From Candidatus Paceibacter sp. (GTDB lineage: Bacteria; Patescibacteriota; Minisyncoccia; UBA6257; GWB1-50-10), in NCBI GenBank assembly GCA_020724685.1, contig DYGP01000002.1:1-19977 (forward strand): 19,977 bases of DNA, given 5' to 3'. Below, in pieces: positions 5,698 to 14,103 of the stretch; within the stretch, counting starts at the first letter, position 1; every line of letters starts with the position of its first letter. The position numbers and the translations under genes are program-made. Below the pieces are notes generated by a model. It worked only from the letters and a program-made list of their open reading frames with translations. It made no database searches and was not told where the DNA came from.

Positions 5698-6228
5698 ATG
5701 ACCGAACGGATATGCGAAGCGATCGTGCTCGACGTGAAGCCGCGCGGGGAGTTTGACAAGGAGGCGGCGTTTTTTTCGCGCGATCTCGGAAAGTTTCGGG
5801 CAGTGCTCGTCGGAGGGAGAAGGACAGTTTCGAAATTTTCTCCGCACTGCGGCGTTCTGGACAAAGTCCTGGTCAGGGTTGTCCATAAAAATCGATATAC
5901 CGTGACCGATATCATGAAAGAGAAAAGACTTGTTGATCCCGCAAAGGGAGTTTCAGCGATGCGCTCCTTCATCCTTGCGCACTTTCTCGAAAGAAATCTC
6001 CCCGACGAGTCTCCCGACGAAGGCATGTGGGACAGGCTTTCTTTCGATCTCGAGCGCGGTTCGCCGGATTTTGCGTGGTATGTTTCGCGTCTCGGTTACG
6101 GTTCCGCGGGGGCTCCATGTGTGCGGTGCGGAAAGTCGTCCGTGTATGCGTTCGCTTTCGGCGAACAGGGATTCGTGTGCCGAGAATGCGGTTCAAAAAT
6201 GTCCGAAAATGAATTACTATTACTCTGA
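5698..6228 (+). CDS. recO: DNA repair protein RecO, short form
   Basis: RecO acts with RecR (and RecF) to load RecA on SSB-coated single-stranded DNA and to anneal strands. The 176-residue product has the N-terminal OB-fold pattern (EAIVLDVKPRGEFDKEAAFFSRDLGK, in which residues 7-32 match the usual 'E-A-I-V-L...DK...F-S...G-K' order), a middle helical part (82-133), and a C-terminal four-cysteine zinc site at C141, C144, C161 and C164 (CVRC...CREC). Usual RecO are about 240 residues, so the helical domain is reduced, as is common in small genomes. Upstream is a probable leaderless promoter. The next gene may start at an ATG inside the last codons (6209) or, more likely, at 6242, so the two are probably co-transcribed. 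Confidence 0.85.
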   Translation: MTERICEAIVLDVKPRGEFDKEAAFFSRDLGKFRAVLVGGRRTVSKFSPHCGVLDKVLVRVVHKNRYTVTDIMKEKRLVDPAKGVSAMRSFILAHFLERNLPDESPDEGMWDRLSFDLERGSPDFAWYVSRLGYGSAGAPCVRCGKSSVYAFAFGEQGFVCRECGSKMSENELLLL

Positions 6229-6241
6229 AAGCACGAAAATC

Positions 6242-8131
6242 ATGTCACTCGACGATCTCGAAAAAAAATTATACGAATCGGAAAAGAACCGGAACGCAAA
6301 GGCCATCAAGGATGTTCAGGAAAAAGCGGACGCCGGAAAGAGAAATGAGGCATACGAATCTCCCGAATGGAAAGAGGACGAAGAAGTCCTCAAGGAAAAA
6401 TTGCGCGGCGGGAAAATAAAACAGGCGGCGAAATGGATATTTGCCCTCATTGTCGCCGGCGGCATCGTTTCGGGAGGCGTCTTCTTCGCATTGCGATACG
6501 GTTCCGAATCGAAAGGCGTCTCGGTTGACATTCAGGGTCCGTCGAAGATCGCCCGGGGGGTTCCTTTCGAGGTGAGCGTCCAGATATCGAACGACATCGA
6601 CACGTTCGTGAAAGACGGTTCTCTTTCGGTCACGATGACGCAGGGGCTTCTCGGAGCCGATGCGGCCGAAAAGAAGAATATCATCACGGAAGAGGTCGGT
6701 GATCTTGGGGGAGGGAGTCTCACGAGGAAATCGGTGAAGCTGTTCGCCGTCGGGGAGACGAATTCGGTGCAGAAAATAACGGTAAAATTTTTGTTTTCCT
6801 CCGGACGCGCCGACTATGAAATAGAGGAAAGCAAGGAAATAACGATCGGAGATCCCGCAATATCAATCGACGTGGAAAGGCCCGATCAGGTCTCGTCGGG
6901 GTCGAAGTTCAATATGAAAATAAAGTACAAGAATATTTCCGGATTTGATTTTTCCGACATTGCGCTCGAGGTGAAATATCCCCCGGAGTATCATTTCGCG
7001 GAAGCGAGTTACAATCCCGCTTCGCTCAATAACTTCTGGAGGATCGGGGAGGTAAAAGCGGGATCGGAGGGGAGTATCCAGATTACGGGGGATCTCGACG
7101 CATCCGAAAAGAATTCTTTTGATTTTATCTCATCCGCCTTTGTCTCGTTCGGGAATCAGGATCACAAGGTTGCGGAAAAAACGACAAACGTTTTTATCGC
7201 TCCTTCTCCGATCGCCGTTGCCGTGAAAGTGAACGAGAGCGATCGCGCGAACGTTCGTCCGGGCGACAAGCTTTCTTACGCGATTCAGTACGAGAACAAG
7301 AGCGGCATCTCGCTCGCGGATGTGGTTGTGGAGGCAAAACTCGAAGGAGGCGTTTTTGACTTCGGAACCATCCGCTCGGACGGGACGCTCGATTCGCGCA
7401 CGAATACGATTACGTGGAACGCCTCCCGCATCCCGGCGCTTGCGCTTCTTTCTCCGGGAGCGAAAGGCGAGATACGGTTTTCTATCGCGCTCGTTCCCAC
7501 GTTGCCCGTGGAGCGCGCGAGTGACAAAAATTTTGTCGCGAAACTCGATGTTCGGATCGATTCCCCCTCGGTTCCGTATTATATTTCCGGCGATACGACG
7601 ACCGGATTCGGTTCCGTAGAGGCTAAAATTGCCGGCGTCGTCACGTTCGAAAGAAAAGCTTTTCACAGGGACACGCTTGCGCAGATTATAAATGCGGGAA
7701 CGCTTCCTCCAAAAGTGAACAAAGCGACGCAATACACGGTTCATTGGACGGTAAGCAATTACGGAAGCGACGTGAAAAACATGACTGTCCGCGCCTCTCT
7801 TGAGGGAGGTGTCAGGTGGACGGGGGTAGTGAAGAGCAATGTTGGATCCGTCCCGGAATACAATCCGAGAACGCAGGAAATCACGTGGAATCTCGAAAAA
7901 ACACAGGCGAACAGGGGGCTTTTTGGAGATCCTGTTGAGGCGGTCTTCCAGATAGAGGCCGTTCCGAACGTTACCGATGTCGGATCTTACCAGCGTCTCG
8001 TCGGTCCCGTGACGTACGCGGGAATAGACGATTTTACGGGAACGTCGTTTTCGGGGCGCGCGGAAGGAATAACAACCTTCCTTCCGGACGACAAGACGGT
8101 TGGCAGGAACGACGGGGTCGTGGTTCAATAG
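6242..8131 (+). CDS. single-pass surface protein with Ig/DUF11-like repeats
   Basis: 629 residues, not assignable to a named family. Order: charged, coiled-coil-like cytoplasmic N-terminus (1-62, many K/E/D), one membrane helix (about 64-84, WIFALIVAGGIVSGGVFFAL), then a long outer part of about four beta-sandwich repeats beginning near 94, 205, 322 and 493. The repeats share a pattern of 'V-x-V-x-x-P-x-x-V-x-x-G-x-x-F' followed by 'Y-x-N-x-S/G-x-x-x-x-D/N-V-x-V-x-A-x-L', seen at SGSKFNMKIKYKNISGF, RPGDKLSYAIQYENKSG and KATQYTVHWTVSNYGSD, which is typical of CARDB/DUF11 (Ig-like) surface domains. It probably projects from the cell and binds or spaces something; the partner is unknown. The frame stays open far upstream inside recO. 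ATG 6242 (MSLDDLEKKL) was chosen because the earlier candidates lie in recO; ATG 6209 would add 11 residues. It lies between recO and glyS with only a 4-nt gap to glyS. Confidence 0.75.
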   Translation: MSLDDLEKKLYESEKNRNAKAIKDVQEKADAGKRNEAYESPEWKEDEEVLKEKLRGGKIKQAAKWIFALIVAGGIVSGGVFFALRYGSESKGVSVDIQGPSKIARGVPFEVSVQISNDIDTFVKDGSLSVTMTQGLLGADAAEKKNIITEEVGDLGGGSLTRKSVKLFAVGETNSVQKITVKFLFSSGRADYEIEESKEITIGDPAISIDVERPDQVSSGSKFNMKIKYKNISGFDFSDIALEVKYPPEYHFAEASYNPASLNNFWRIGEVKAGSEGSIQITGDLDASEKNSFDFISSAFVSFGNQDHKVAEKTTNVFIAPSPIAVAVKVNESDRANVRPGDKLSYAIQYENKSGISLADVVVEAKLEGGVFDFGTIRSDGTLDSRTNTITWNASRIPALALLSPGAKGEIRFSIALVPTLPVERASDKNFVAKLDVRIDSPSVPYYISGDTTTGFGSVEAKIAGVVTFERKAFHRDTLAQIINAGTLPPKVNKATQYTVHWTVSNYGSDVKNMTVRASLEGGVRWTGVVKSNVGSVPEYNPRTQEITWNLEKTQANRGLFGDPVEAVFQIEAVPNVTDVGSYQRLVGPVTYAGIDDFTGTSFSGRAEGITTFLPDDKTVGRNDGVVVQ

Positions 8132-8135
8132 ACTG

Positions 8136-9449
8136 ATGCCGCATATGGAAAACATTTTTGAAAAAGTCTCGTCGCTCGCGAAACGGCGCGGATTCATATA
8201 TCCCGGCTCCGAGATCTACGGCGGGCTTGCCGGCACATGGGACTACGGGCCGCTCGGCGTGGAATTGAAACGAAACCTCAAGGAGGAGTTTTGGAAGTTC
8301 GCGGTGAAGACGCGCGACAATGTGGTGGGCATCGACGCGGCAATCGTCATGAGTCCGAAGGTGTGGGAGGCGTCGGGCCATCTCGCTTCGTTTTCCGATC
8401 CGCTTGTCGAGTGCAAAAAATGCCATCATCGATTTCGCCTCGACCAGCTCTCCGATTCATCAAAATGCCCCGATTGCGGAGGTGAACTCACTGAACCAAA
8501 GCAGTTTAATCTCATGGTGGAGACATATCTCGGCGTTGTGGAAGGGGAAAAATTGAAGACGTATCTCCGCGGCGAGATCACGCAGGGCGTACATGTGAAC
8601 TTTAAAAATGTACTTTCCTCGACGCGCGTGAAACTTCCGTTTGGTATCGCGCAGGTTGGAAAAGCATTTCGAAACGAGATCACGCCGGGAGGATTCACGT
8701 TCCGCTCGCGTGAGTTTGAACAGATGGAGATACAGTTTTATGTAAAGCCGGAGGAAGAAGAATCAATGAAATGGTTTGAATATTGGAAGGAGGAGCGGAG
8801 GAAATGGTATCTCTCGCTCGGCATGCGCGGGGAGAACCTCAAATTTACCGATCATGAACAGCTTGCGCACTACGCGCGGGCGGCATGCGATATCGAATAC
8901 AATGCCGGAGGGGAATTTAAGGAAATGGAGGGGATTCATCACCGCGGGGATTGGGATCTGAAGCAGCATGAGGCGTATTCAAAGGAGGATATGACCTACT
9001 TCGACGAGGAAACGAAGGAGCGGTTCCATCCGTGGACGATCGAAACGTCGGGCGGCGTCGATCGCGCGGCACTTTTCTTTCTTATGGATGCGTATCGGGA
9101 AGAGGAGACGGGTGACGGGGAATCGCGCACGGTGTTGAAACTTCATCCGAAGCTCGCGCCGTACAAAGCCGCGGTCTTTCCGCTTCTCGCGAACAAACCG
9201 CAGCTTGTGGAGCTTGCAAAGAAAATTCACGATGATTTGAAAGGCGGCTATATGATCGCGTGGGATGAGCGGGGGAATATCGGAAAGCGCTACCGTGCGC
9301 AGGATGAGGCGGGAACCCCGTTCTGTATCACGGTTGATTTTGACAGTCTCGAAAAAAACGACGTGACCGTCCGCGACAGGGACTCGATGATTCAGGAACG
9401 GATCCCCATTGCGGAGCTGAAAAGCTATCTTGACGCAAAGCTGGGATAG
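8136..9449 (+). CDS. glyS: glycyl-tRNA synthetase, single-chain type
   Basis: Class II synthetase of the homodimeric (archaeal/eukaryotic and Gram-positive) type, not the alpha/beta bacterial type. In 437 residues: RGFIYPGSEIYGGLAGTWDYGPLG (18-41), zinc-type cysteines C93, C96, C111 and C114, VETYLG (128-133), motif 2 region KAFRNEITPGGFTFRSREFEQME (176-198, split by the loop), ETSGGVDRA (303-311) of motif 3, and the C-terminal anticodon-binding fold with HPKLAPYKAAVFPL (337-350) and RYRAQDEAGTPFCITVDF (385-402). The family usually has PSFGVDR in motif 3, so TSGGVDR is a mild variant. Start: ATG 8136 and ATG 8145 are both possible; 8145 gives MENIFEKVSSLAKRRG, close to the family's usual N-terminus. 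The 4-nt gap after the surface protein indicates co-transcription. A strong terminator follows. Confidence 0.95.
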   Translation: MPHMENIFEKVSSLAKRRGFIYPGSEIYGGLAGTWDYGPLGVELKRNLKEEFWKFAVKTRDNVVGIDAAIVMSPKVWEASGHLASFSDPLVECKKCHHRFRLDQLSDSSKCPDCGGELTEPKQFNLMVETYLGVVEGEKLKTYLRGEITQGVHVNFKNVLSSTRVKLPFGIAQVGKAFRNEITPGGFTFRSREFEQMEIQFYVKPEEEESMKWFEYWKEERRKWYLSLGMRGENLKFTDHEQLAHYARAACDIEYNAGGEFKEMEGIHHRGDWDLKQHEAYSKEDMTYFDEETKERFHPWTIETSGGVDRAALFFLMDAYREEETGDGESRTVLKLHPKLAPYKAAVFPLLANKPQLVELAKKIHDDLKGGYMIAWDERGNIGKRYRAQDEAGTPFCITVDFDSLEKNDVTVRDRDSMIQERIPIAELKSYLDAKLG

Positions 9450-9451
9450 AG

Positions 9452-9484
9452 AACTCGGCTCGTCCGCGGACGAGCCGAGTTTTT
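9452..9484 (+). terminator. very strong intrinsic terminator after glyS
   Basis: A 30-bp perfect palindrome (9452-9481) centred on CCGCGG, arms AACTCGGCTCGTCC and its complement, followed by TTT. It works on the plus strand, closing the recO-surface protein-glyS unit. Confidence 0.9.
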
Positions 9485-9485
9485 G

Positions 9486-9514
9486 TTGCCCTTTCCCGCC
9501 GAGGGGGGTATCCT
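9486..9514 (+). promoter_or_regulatory. promoter of the M16 protease gene
   Basis: TTGCCC (9486-9491), exactly 17-bp spacer, TATCCT (9509-9514). The -10 ends 19 nt before the ATG at 9534; no Shine-Dalgarno lies between. It sits directly after the glyS terminator, starting the next transcription unit. Confidence 0.45.
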
Positions 9515-9533
9515 ATGAAAAACGCAAAAAATC

Positions 9534-10802
9534 ATGGCAAAGGTAACACGGGTAAAATTCAAAAACGGACTGAGGCTCATCGTAGTGCCCCGCGAGGACA
9601 GTCTCACGACAACGGTCGCGGTGCTTGTCGCCGCGGGATCGAAATATGAATCGAAGGAAACGAACGGACTTTCGCATTTTTTGGAGCACATGTGCTTCAA
9701 GGGAACGGAAAAACGCCCTCGTCCCATCGATATTGCAAGCGAACTTGATGCCATAGGGGCGCAATATAATGCGTTTACGAGCCACGAATACACGAGTTAT
9801 TACGCAAAGGTGAGAAACGGCGCCTTCAGGGACGCCTTCGGAATCGTTTCCGACCTTTATCTCAACCCGATTTTTCGGGACGAGGACATCGAAATCGAGC
9901 GCGGAGTCATCATAGAGGAAATAAACATGTATGAAGACATGCCGAGAAGGAAGATCGAGGAAGTGTTTATGGAACTTCTCTACGGTGATCAGCCCGCCGG
10001 GTGGAGCATCGCCGGCCCGAAGGAGAATATCCGGAGATTCGCCCGCGAGGATTTCGTGGAATACCGCGAAAAAAACTATCTCCCGGAATCGACGGTCGTC
10101 GTCATATCCGGTGGCGTCTCGCCCGCCCGCGCGATAGCCGCGGTGCGAAAGGAATTCGGCGCGATCGGATCGGGAGAGAAGATGAAGAAACCGAAGGTGA
10201 AAGAATCGCAGAAATCCCCGGCCGAAAAAGTGATCGTGAAAAAACTTGAGCAGACGCATCTCGTGCTCGGAGTTCGGGCGTTCGGGATGCACGACAAGCG
10301 GCGCTATGCTCTTGAGGTTCTTGCGGAGACGCTCGGCGGAGGAATGAGTTCAAGGCTTTTCAAGCGCGTCCGCGATGAGCTGGGGGCCGCATATTACGTC
10401 AAGGCGAGCGCGGACCTTCTTTCCGATCACGGGATATTGTCGGTCGCGGCGGGAGTCGACAACAAGAAAGCGAGACTTGTCGTGAAAGCGGTTGCGGAAG
10501 AATTGAGGCGCATGAAGACGGAAAGGATTCCGGAAGACGAACTGGAGAAGGCGAAGGAACATCTCGTGGGAGACCTCTTTCTCTCCGTGGAAACGTCGGA
10601 TACGCTTGGATATTTCTACGGAACCCAGGAGATCATGGGGGAAAAACTTTCGTCGCCGAACCGCGTCGCGCGCGCAATCCGCGCGGTGACCGCAAAGGAC
10701 GTTCAGAAGGTCGCAAAAGACGTCATTCTGAACAAGAACCTCAATCTCGCGGCAATAGGTCCTTTTAAAGAGAAGAGTTTTCTTGATATATTGAGGGTGT
10801 AG
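9534..10802 (+). CDS. M16 family zinc metalloprotease
   Basis: 422 residues with the two-domain M16 plan (pitrilysin/mitochondrial-processing-peptidase-beta type). The inverted zinc motif HFLEH is at 48-52 (His48, Glu51, His52), inside LSHFLEHMCFKGT. The distal zinc-binding Glu is in VIIEEINMYED (E128 or E129), the usual 76-77 residues further on. C-terminal marks are LGGGMSSRLFKRVRDELGAAY in the second domain and AKEHLVGDLFLS. Proteins of this kind cut unfolded peptides. No signal peptide is visible, so it is probably cytoplasmic, though export of a close relative is known in some lineages. It is followed after 10 nt by the AI-2E permease gene, so the two and metG probably form one unit from the promoter at 9486-9514. 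Confidence 0.93.
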   Translation: MAKVTRVKFKNGLRLIVVPREDSLTTTVAVLVAAGSKYESKETNGLSHFLEHMCFKGTEKRPRPIDIASELDAIGAQYNAFTSHEYTSYYAKVRNGAFRDAFGIVSDLYLNPIFRDEDIEIERGVIIEEINMYEDMPRRKIEEVFMELLYGDQPAGWSIAGPKENIRRFAREDFVEYREKNYLPESTVVVISGGVSPARAIAAVRKEFGAIGSGEKMKKPKVKESQKSPAEKVIVKKLEQTHLVLGVRAFGMHDKRRYALEVLAETLGGGMSSRLFKRVRDELGAAYYVKASADLLSDHGILSVAAGVDNKKARLVVKAVAEELRRMKTERIPEDELEKAKEHLVGDLFLSVETSDTLGYFYGTQEIMGEKLSSPNRVARAIRAVTAKDVQKVAKDVILNKNLNLAAIGPFKEKSFLDILRV

Positions 10803-10812
10803 GAACAGCGTC

Positions 10813-11832
10813 ATGAAAGATGTACTTCGCATCGACATAAGCTGGCACACGCTCTGGAAGATCGTCGTCTTCGGACTCGCGGTTGCCGCGATGTTTCTCG
10901 CCCGCGAAGTGGTCGGGATACTTTTTGCGTCCATCGTCATCTCGCTCGGACTCGATCCGATCGTATCGTTTCTCGAGGGGAAGAAAGTGAACCGCATTCT
11001 CGGAACGCTGATTGTTTTTCTCGGCTCATTTTTCGTTATTGCCGTCGTGGGATATTTTGTCATTCCCGTCTTTGTCATTGAAGCGAGCGCGTTTTTGAAG
11101 CAGTTCCATGATTTCATGTCGGCGATATTCGGCATAGGATTTCCGGAGACCATCGTCGAAACGCTTATTTTCGGAAGGGATCGCATTCTCGATCTCCTTG
11201 TGAACGCCGACATATCGGTCGCCGATACGGTGAAAAGATTCTTTTCGTCGGCAATATTCTTTGCCGGAACGGTACTGACGACGTTTTATCTCTCCGTCGA
11301 AAAGAACGGGACCGAACGCCTTCTCCGTGTGGTGCTTCCCGACCAGTACGAGAAGCCGGTTTTGCAGGTTTTCGGAAGATTCAAGATGAAGATTCGCCGA
11401 TGGATGGCGGCACAGTTGAGTTTGAGCATTCTTATCGGCGTCATCGTCGGCGTCGGACTCTGGTTTCTCGGCGTCAGATACAGTTTCGTCCTCGGCGTGA
11501 TCGCCGCGGTGCTTGAACTCGTTCCGGTCATCGGTCCGATTGTGGTCGGTCTCATTGCCTTCATGATTGCCGTCTCCGACTCTTTCCTGCTGGGGATATA
11601 CGCCATACTTTTCTTCTTCATCGTCCAACAGCTCGAAAACCACCTCCTGATCCCCGTCATCATGGGGCGAAGCATGAAAGTGCATCCGGTCGTGGTGCTT
11701 GCGGCGCTTCTTGCCGGAGGAAAAATCGCCGGAATCCTCGGCGTCATTCTCGCCGTCCCCATCGCAGTCATCGCGCAGGAGATATTCGAATATATCGCGG
11801 AACGGAAGGACGGAAGAAATCAGCTTGTATGA
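10813..11832 (+). CDS. AI-2E family permease
   Basis: 339-residue polytopic membrane protein of family PF01594 (often annotated AI-2E/TqsA-like). Hydrophobic segments at about 16-34, 38-49, 63-88, 144-160, 203-219, 226-248, 252-274 and 293-323. Family signatures visible: LELVPVIGPIVVGLIA (234-249), QQLENHLLIPVIMGRSMKVHP (residues 272-292; central block LENHLLIPVIMG) and GILGVILAVPIAV (307-319). Members are thought to export small molecules or, in several cases, to act as Na+ or other antiporters, so autoinducer-2 export should not be assumed here. Start ATG 10813 has a weak AGGA 8 nt upstream. The stop overlaps the metG start (ATGA), indicating coupled translation. Confidence 0.88.
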   Translation: MKDVLRIDISWHTLWKIVVFGLAVAAMFLAREVVGILFASIVISLGLDPIVSFLEGKKVNRILGTLIVFLGSFFVIAVVGYFVIPVFVIEASAFLKQFHDFMSAIFGIGFPETIVETLIFGRDRILDLLVNADISVADTVKRFFSSAIFFAGTVLTTFYLSVEKNGTERLLRVVLPDQYEKPVLQVFGRFKMKIRRWMAAQLSLSILIGVIVGVGLWFLGVRYSFVLGVIAAVLELVPVIGPIVVGLIAFMIAVSDSFLLGIYAILFFFIVQQLENHLLIPVIMGRSMKVHPVVVLAALLAGGKIAGILGVILAVPIAVIAQEIFEYIAERKDGRNQLV

Positions 11833-13295
11833 ATAAAAAATATTTTTATATTACGACCACGCTTCCGTATGTGAATGCCGCGCCGCACATCGGGTTCGCG
11901 CTCGAAATCGTTCAGGCGGATGCGATCGCCCGGTGGAAGCGCATGAACGGATATGAGGTCGTCTTCAATACCGGAACGGACGAGCACGGACTCAAGATAT
12001 ATCAAAAGGCGATTGAAGAAGGAAAAGATCCGCAGGCGTACACGGACGAGTATGCGCCGAAGTTCGACCGGCTGAAGTCGGCGCTGAACCTGACATACAC
12101 CAATTTTATCCGCACGACCGACGCGCACCATGTCGCGGCGGCGCAGGAATTTTGGAAACGGTGCGAGGCGAACGGCGACATATATAAGAAGGAGTACAAG
12201 GTGAAATATTGCGTCGGATGCGAACTCGAAAAAACCGACTCCGAACTCGAGAACGGAAAATGTCCCGTACACCCGAACCTTGAGCTTGAACTCATTGAAG
12301 AGGAAAATTATTTTTTCAGGTTTTCGAAATACGGAAAGAAGCTTCTTGAAATCTATGACACGCATCCCGATTTCGTGCTTCCGCCGCATCGGCTCAAGGA
12401 GATACGGATGTTTGTCGAGAGGGGACTTCAGGATTTCAGCATTTCCCGTTTGAAGGAAAAAATGCCGTGGGGCATTCCCGTTCCCGGCGACGAGAAGCAG
12501 GTCATGTACGTATGGTTCGACGCTCTCGTAAATTACATATCTACGATCGGATGGCCTTCGTCCGAGGATGCGGATGAAGGTTCCGGAATGTTTGAGCGAT
12601 TTTGGGGAAATAAGGACGCTCCGAACGCGATACAGGTTGCGGGAAAGGACAACCTCCGCCAGCAGTCCGCGATGTGGCAGGCGATGCTTTGCTCTGCCGG
12701 ACTCCCGCCGTCGAAACAGATACTCATTCACGGATTCATCACGAGCGGAGGACAGAAGATGTCGAAAAGCCTCGGAAACGTTGTTGATCCTTATGAGGTG
12801 ATCGAAAAATATGGCACCGATGCGGCGCGTTTCTGGCTCCTTCGCGATGTTCCGGTTTTCGAGGATGGCGATTTCACGTGGAAAAGATTCATGGAAAGTT
12901 ACAATGCGAATCTCGCGAACGGTCTCGGAAATCTTGTAAGCAGGGTGATAAAAATGGCGCGGACGTACGGGGTCACGCTCGAAAAGAACCGTGAAGAAAT
13001 ACGGGGAATGGAGCCGTATAGGGAAGCGATGGAACAGTACGATTTCCAAAAGGCGATGAACGTCGTGTGGGAAAGGATCCAAATCAGCGACAAATACATT
13101 CAGGAGACGGAACCGTTCAAGACGATAAAAACGGATCCGGAAAAAGCGAAACGGGACGTAAAGGAGCTTCTTGAAAGCGTATGGGAGATTGCCGCGCTTC
13201 TCGCGCCGCTCCTTCCCGGATCAAGCGAAAAAATACGGGAGGCCGTCGAAAACCCCGCCGCGGAGATTGCCCCGCTTTTCCCGAGAATCGATTGA
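11829..13295 (+). CDS. metG: methionyl-tRNA synthetase, short form
   Basis: Class I synthetase charging initiator and elongator tRNA-Met. In 488 residues: TTTLPYVNAAPHIGF (9-23; the HIGH motif appears as HIGF), NTGTDEHG (47-54), a zinc-like knuckle C128-x2-C131 with C145-P-V-H148, WFDALVNYIS (229-238), AGKDNLRQQS (271-280), and KMSKS at 310-314 in GQKMSKSLGNVVDP. After this comes the helical anticodon domain. It lacks the extra C-terminal tRNA-binding (EMAP/Trbp111) domain of longer MetRS. His to Phe in the fourth HIGH position is an allowed variant. The ATG overlaps the permease stop by 4 nt. A terminator lies at 13319-13346. Confidence 0.95.
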   Translation: MNKKYFYITTTLPYVNAAPHIGFALEIVQADAIARWKRMNGYEVVFNTGTDEHGLKIYQKAIEEGKDPQAYTDEYAPKFDRLKSALNLTYTNFIRTTDAHHVAAAQEFWKRCEANGDIYKKEYKVKYCVGCELEKTDSELENGKCPVHPNLELELIEEENYFFRFSKYGKKLLEIYDTHPDFVLPPHRLKEIRMFVERGLQDFSISRLKEKMPWGIPVPGDEKQVMYVWFDALVNYISTIGWPSSEDADEGSGMFERFWGNKDAPNAIQVAGKDNLRQQSAMWQAMLCSAGLPPSKQILIHGFITSGGQKMSKSLGNVVDPYEVIEKYGTDAARFWLLRDVPVFEDGDFTWKRFMESYNANLANGLGNLVSRVIKMARTYGVTLEKNREEIRGMEPYREAMEQYDFQKAMNVVWERIQISDKYIQETEPFKTIKTDPEKAKRDVKELLESVWEIAALLAPLLPGSSEKIREAVENPAAEIAPLFPRID

Positions 13296-13318
13296 TGCTC
13301 GCGTTTGACGCCGCCGAG

Positions 13319-13346
13319 AAACTGTCCTACGGTAAGGGCAGTTTTT
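13319..13346 (+). terminator. intrinsic terminator after metG
   Basis: AACTGTCC (13320-13327), loop TACGGTAA, GGGCAGTT (13336-13343), one T-G pair, then TTT C TT. It closes the M16-permease-metG unit. Confidence 0.75.
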
Positions 13347-13370
13347 CTTAATAAAATCGGAGGTGCGACA

Positions 13371-14057
13371 GTGAAAAAGAACACAAGCGTCGTTTTCGAT
13401 CTCGACGGGACCCTTTTGGATTCCCCGAATGCCGGAAAATACCGCGTAAGCGTTCTCCTCGCGATAAACGGAATCTCGTTCGGAAAGGGCGAAAGAGAAA
13501 AGTTTTTTTCGCAATGGGGAAGGCCCGTGATTCCGATGCTGATGGATACGCTGGGGATTTCGGAGGATCATGCCGCTTTGATAAACAAGCAATGGGAAAT
13601 ATGGGACACCGTTGATCCTGTCTCGCTCATCGACGGCGCGCGGGAAATCGTTTCGTGGAGCAGAGAGGCGTGCGGAGGAATCGCCCTCTTTACTTCCCGG
13701 CATACCGAGAACACCGGCGAATTGTTGCGCGCGCTCGATCTTCTTGATTCCTTTTCTCTTTCCGTGGGATTGGAAGGGGACACAAAAAGGAGATTTTTTT
13801 CTCCTTCTTATGAGAAAAAGGATCCGCGCTCTTTTGTGAGCATCGCAGAATACATGAGAAGGGAACATGGCACGGAAGAAGTTGTATATGTGGGGGACAC
13901 CGTGTTCGACGTGGGATACGCCCGGAACGCCGGCCTCACTGCCGTTGCCGTTCTCTCGGGAGGAACCTCTTTCGAGGATTTTCGAAACATGGGAGTTTCG
14001 GAAAAGGATATTCTTTCTTCCGTTAGGGATATTCCCGGATGGATTCAGGGCATATAA
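13371..14057 (+). CDS. HAD-superfamily phosphatase
   Basis: 228-residue haloacid-dehalogenase hydrolase, probably a small-molecule phosphatase of the phosphoglycolate/beta-phosphoglucomutase type. Motif I FDLDGTLLDS has D10 (nucleophile) and D12 (acid); motif II is FTSR (T108, S109); the motif III lysine is K149 or K150 in YEKKDP; motif IV VGDTVFDVGYARNAG has D176 and D180. A helical cap lies between motifs I and II. Start: the GTG at 13371 has a canonical GGAGG 7 nt upstream and gives MKKNTSVVFDLDGT as N-terminus. The upstream ATG at 13305 lies before the terminator hairpin and is unlikely. Substrate unknown. Confidence 0.88.
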   Translation: MKKNTSVVFDLDGTLLDSPNAGKYRVSVLLAINGISFGKGEREKFFSQWGRPVIPMLMDTLGISEDHAALINKQWEIWDTVDPVSLIDGAREIVSWSREACGGIALFTSRHTENTGELLRALDLLDSFSLSVGLEGDTKRRFFSPSYEKKDPRSFVSIAEYMRREHGTEEVVYVGDTVFDVGYARNAGLTAVAVLSGGTSFEDFRNMGVSEKDILSSVRDIPGWIQGI

Positions 14058-14094
14058 AAAACAAACGCTTTCTAATAGAGGCGTTTTTTGTTTT
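14056..14094 (+). terminator. intrinsic terminator after the HAD gene
   Basis: AAACGC (14063-14068) pairs with GCGTTT (14081-14086); the flanking A- and T-runs extend it. T-run 14084-14089 and TTTT 14091-14094 follow on the plus strand. The weak TTTAAT (14092-14097) may serve as -10 for tatD. Confidence 0.7.
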
Positions 14095-14103
14095 AATCAT
14101 TCC

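Noticed and set aside
5930..6241. Longer start for the surface protein inside recO
   Set aside because: That part is the out-of-frame reading of recO; the charged tail typical of the protein begins at MSLDDLEKKL.
8100..8135. Longer start for glyS at 8100
   Set aside because: It overlaps the end of the surface protein gene and adds residues without family similarity; ATG 8136 or 8145 fits better.
13305..13370. ATG start of the HAD gene at 13305
   Set aside because: The metG terminator hairpin lies between this ATG and motif I, while GTG 13371 has GGAGG at ideal distance.
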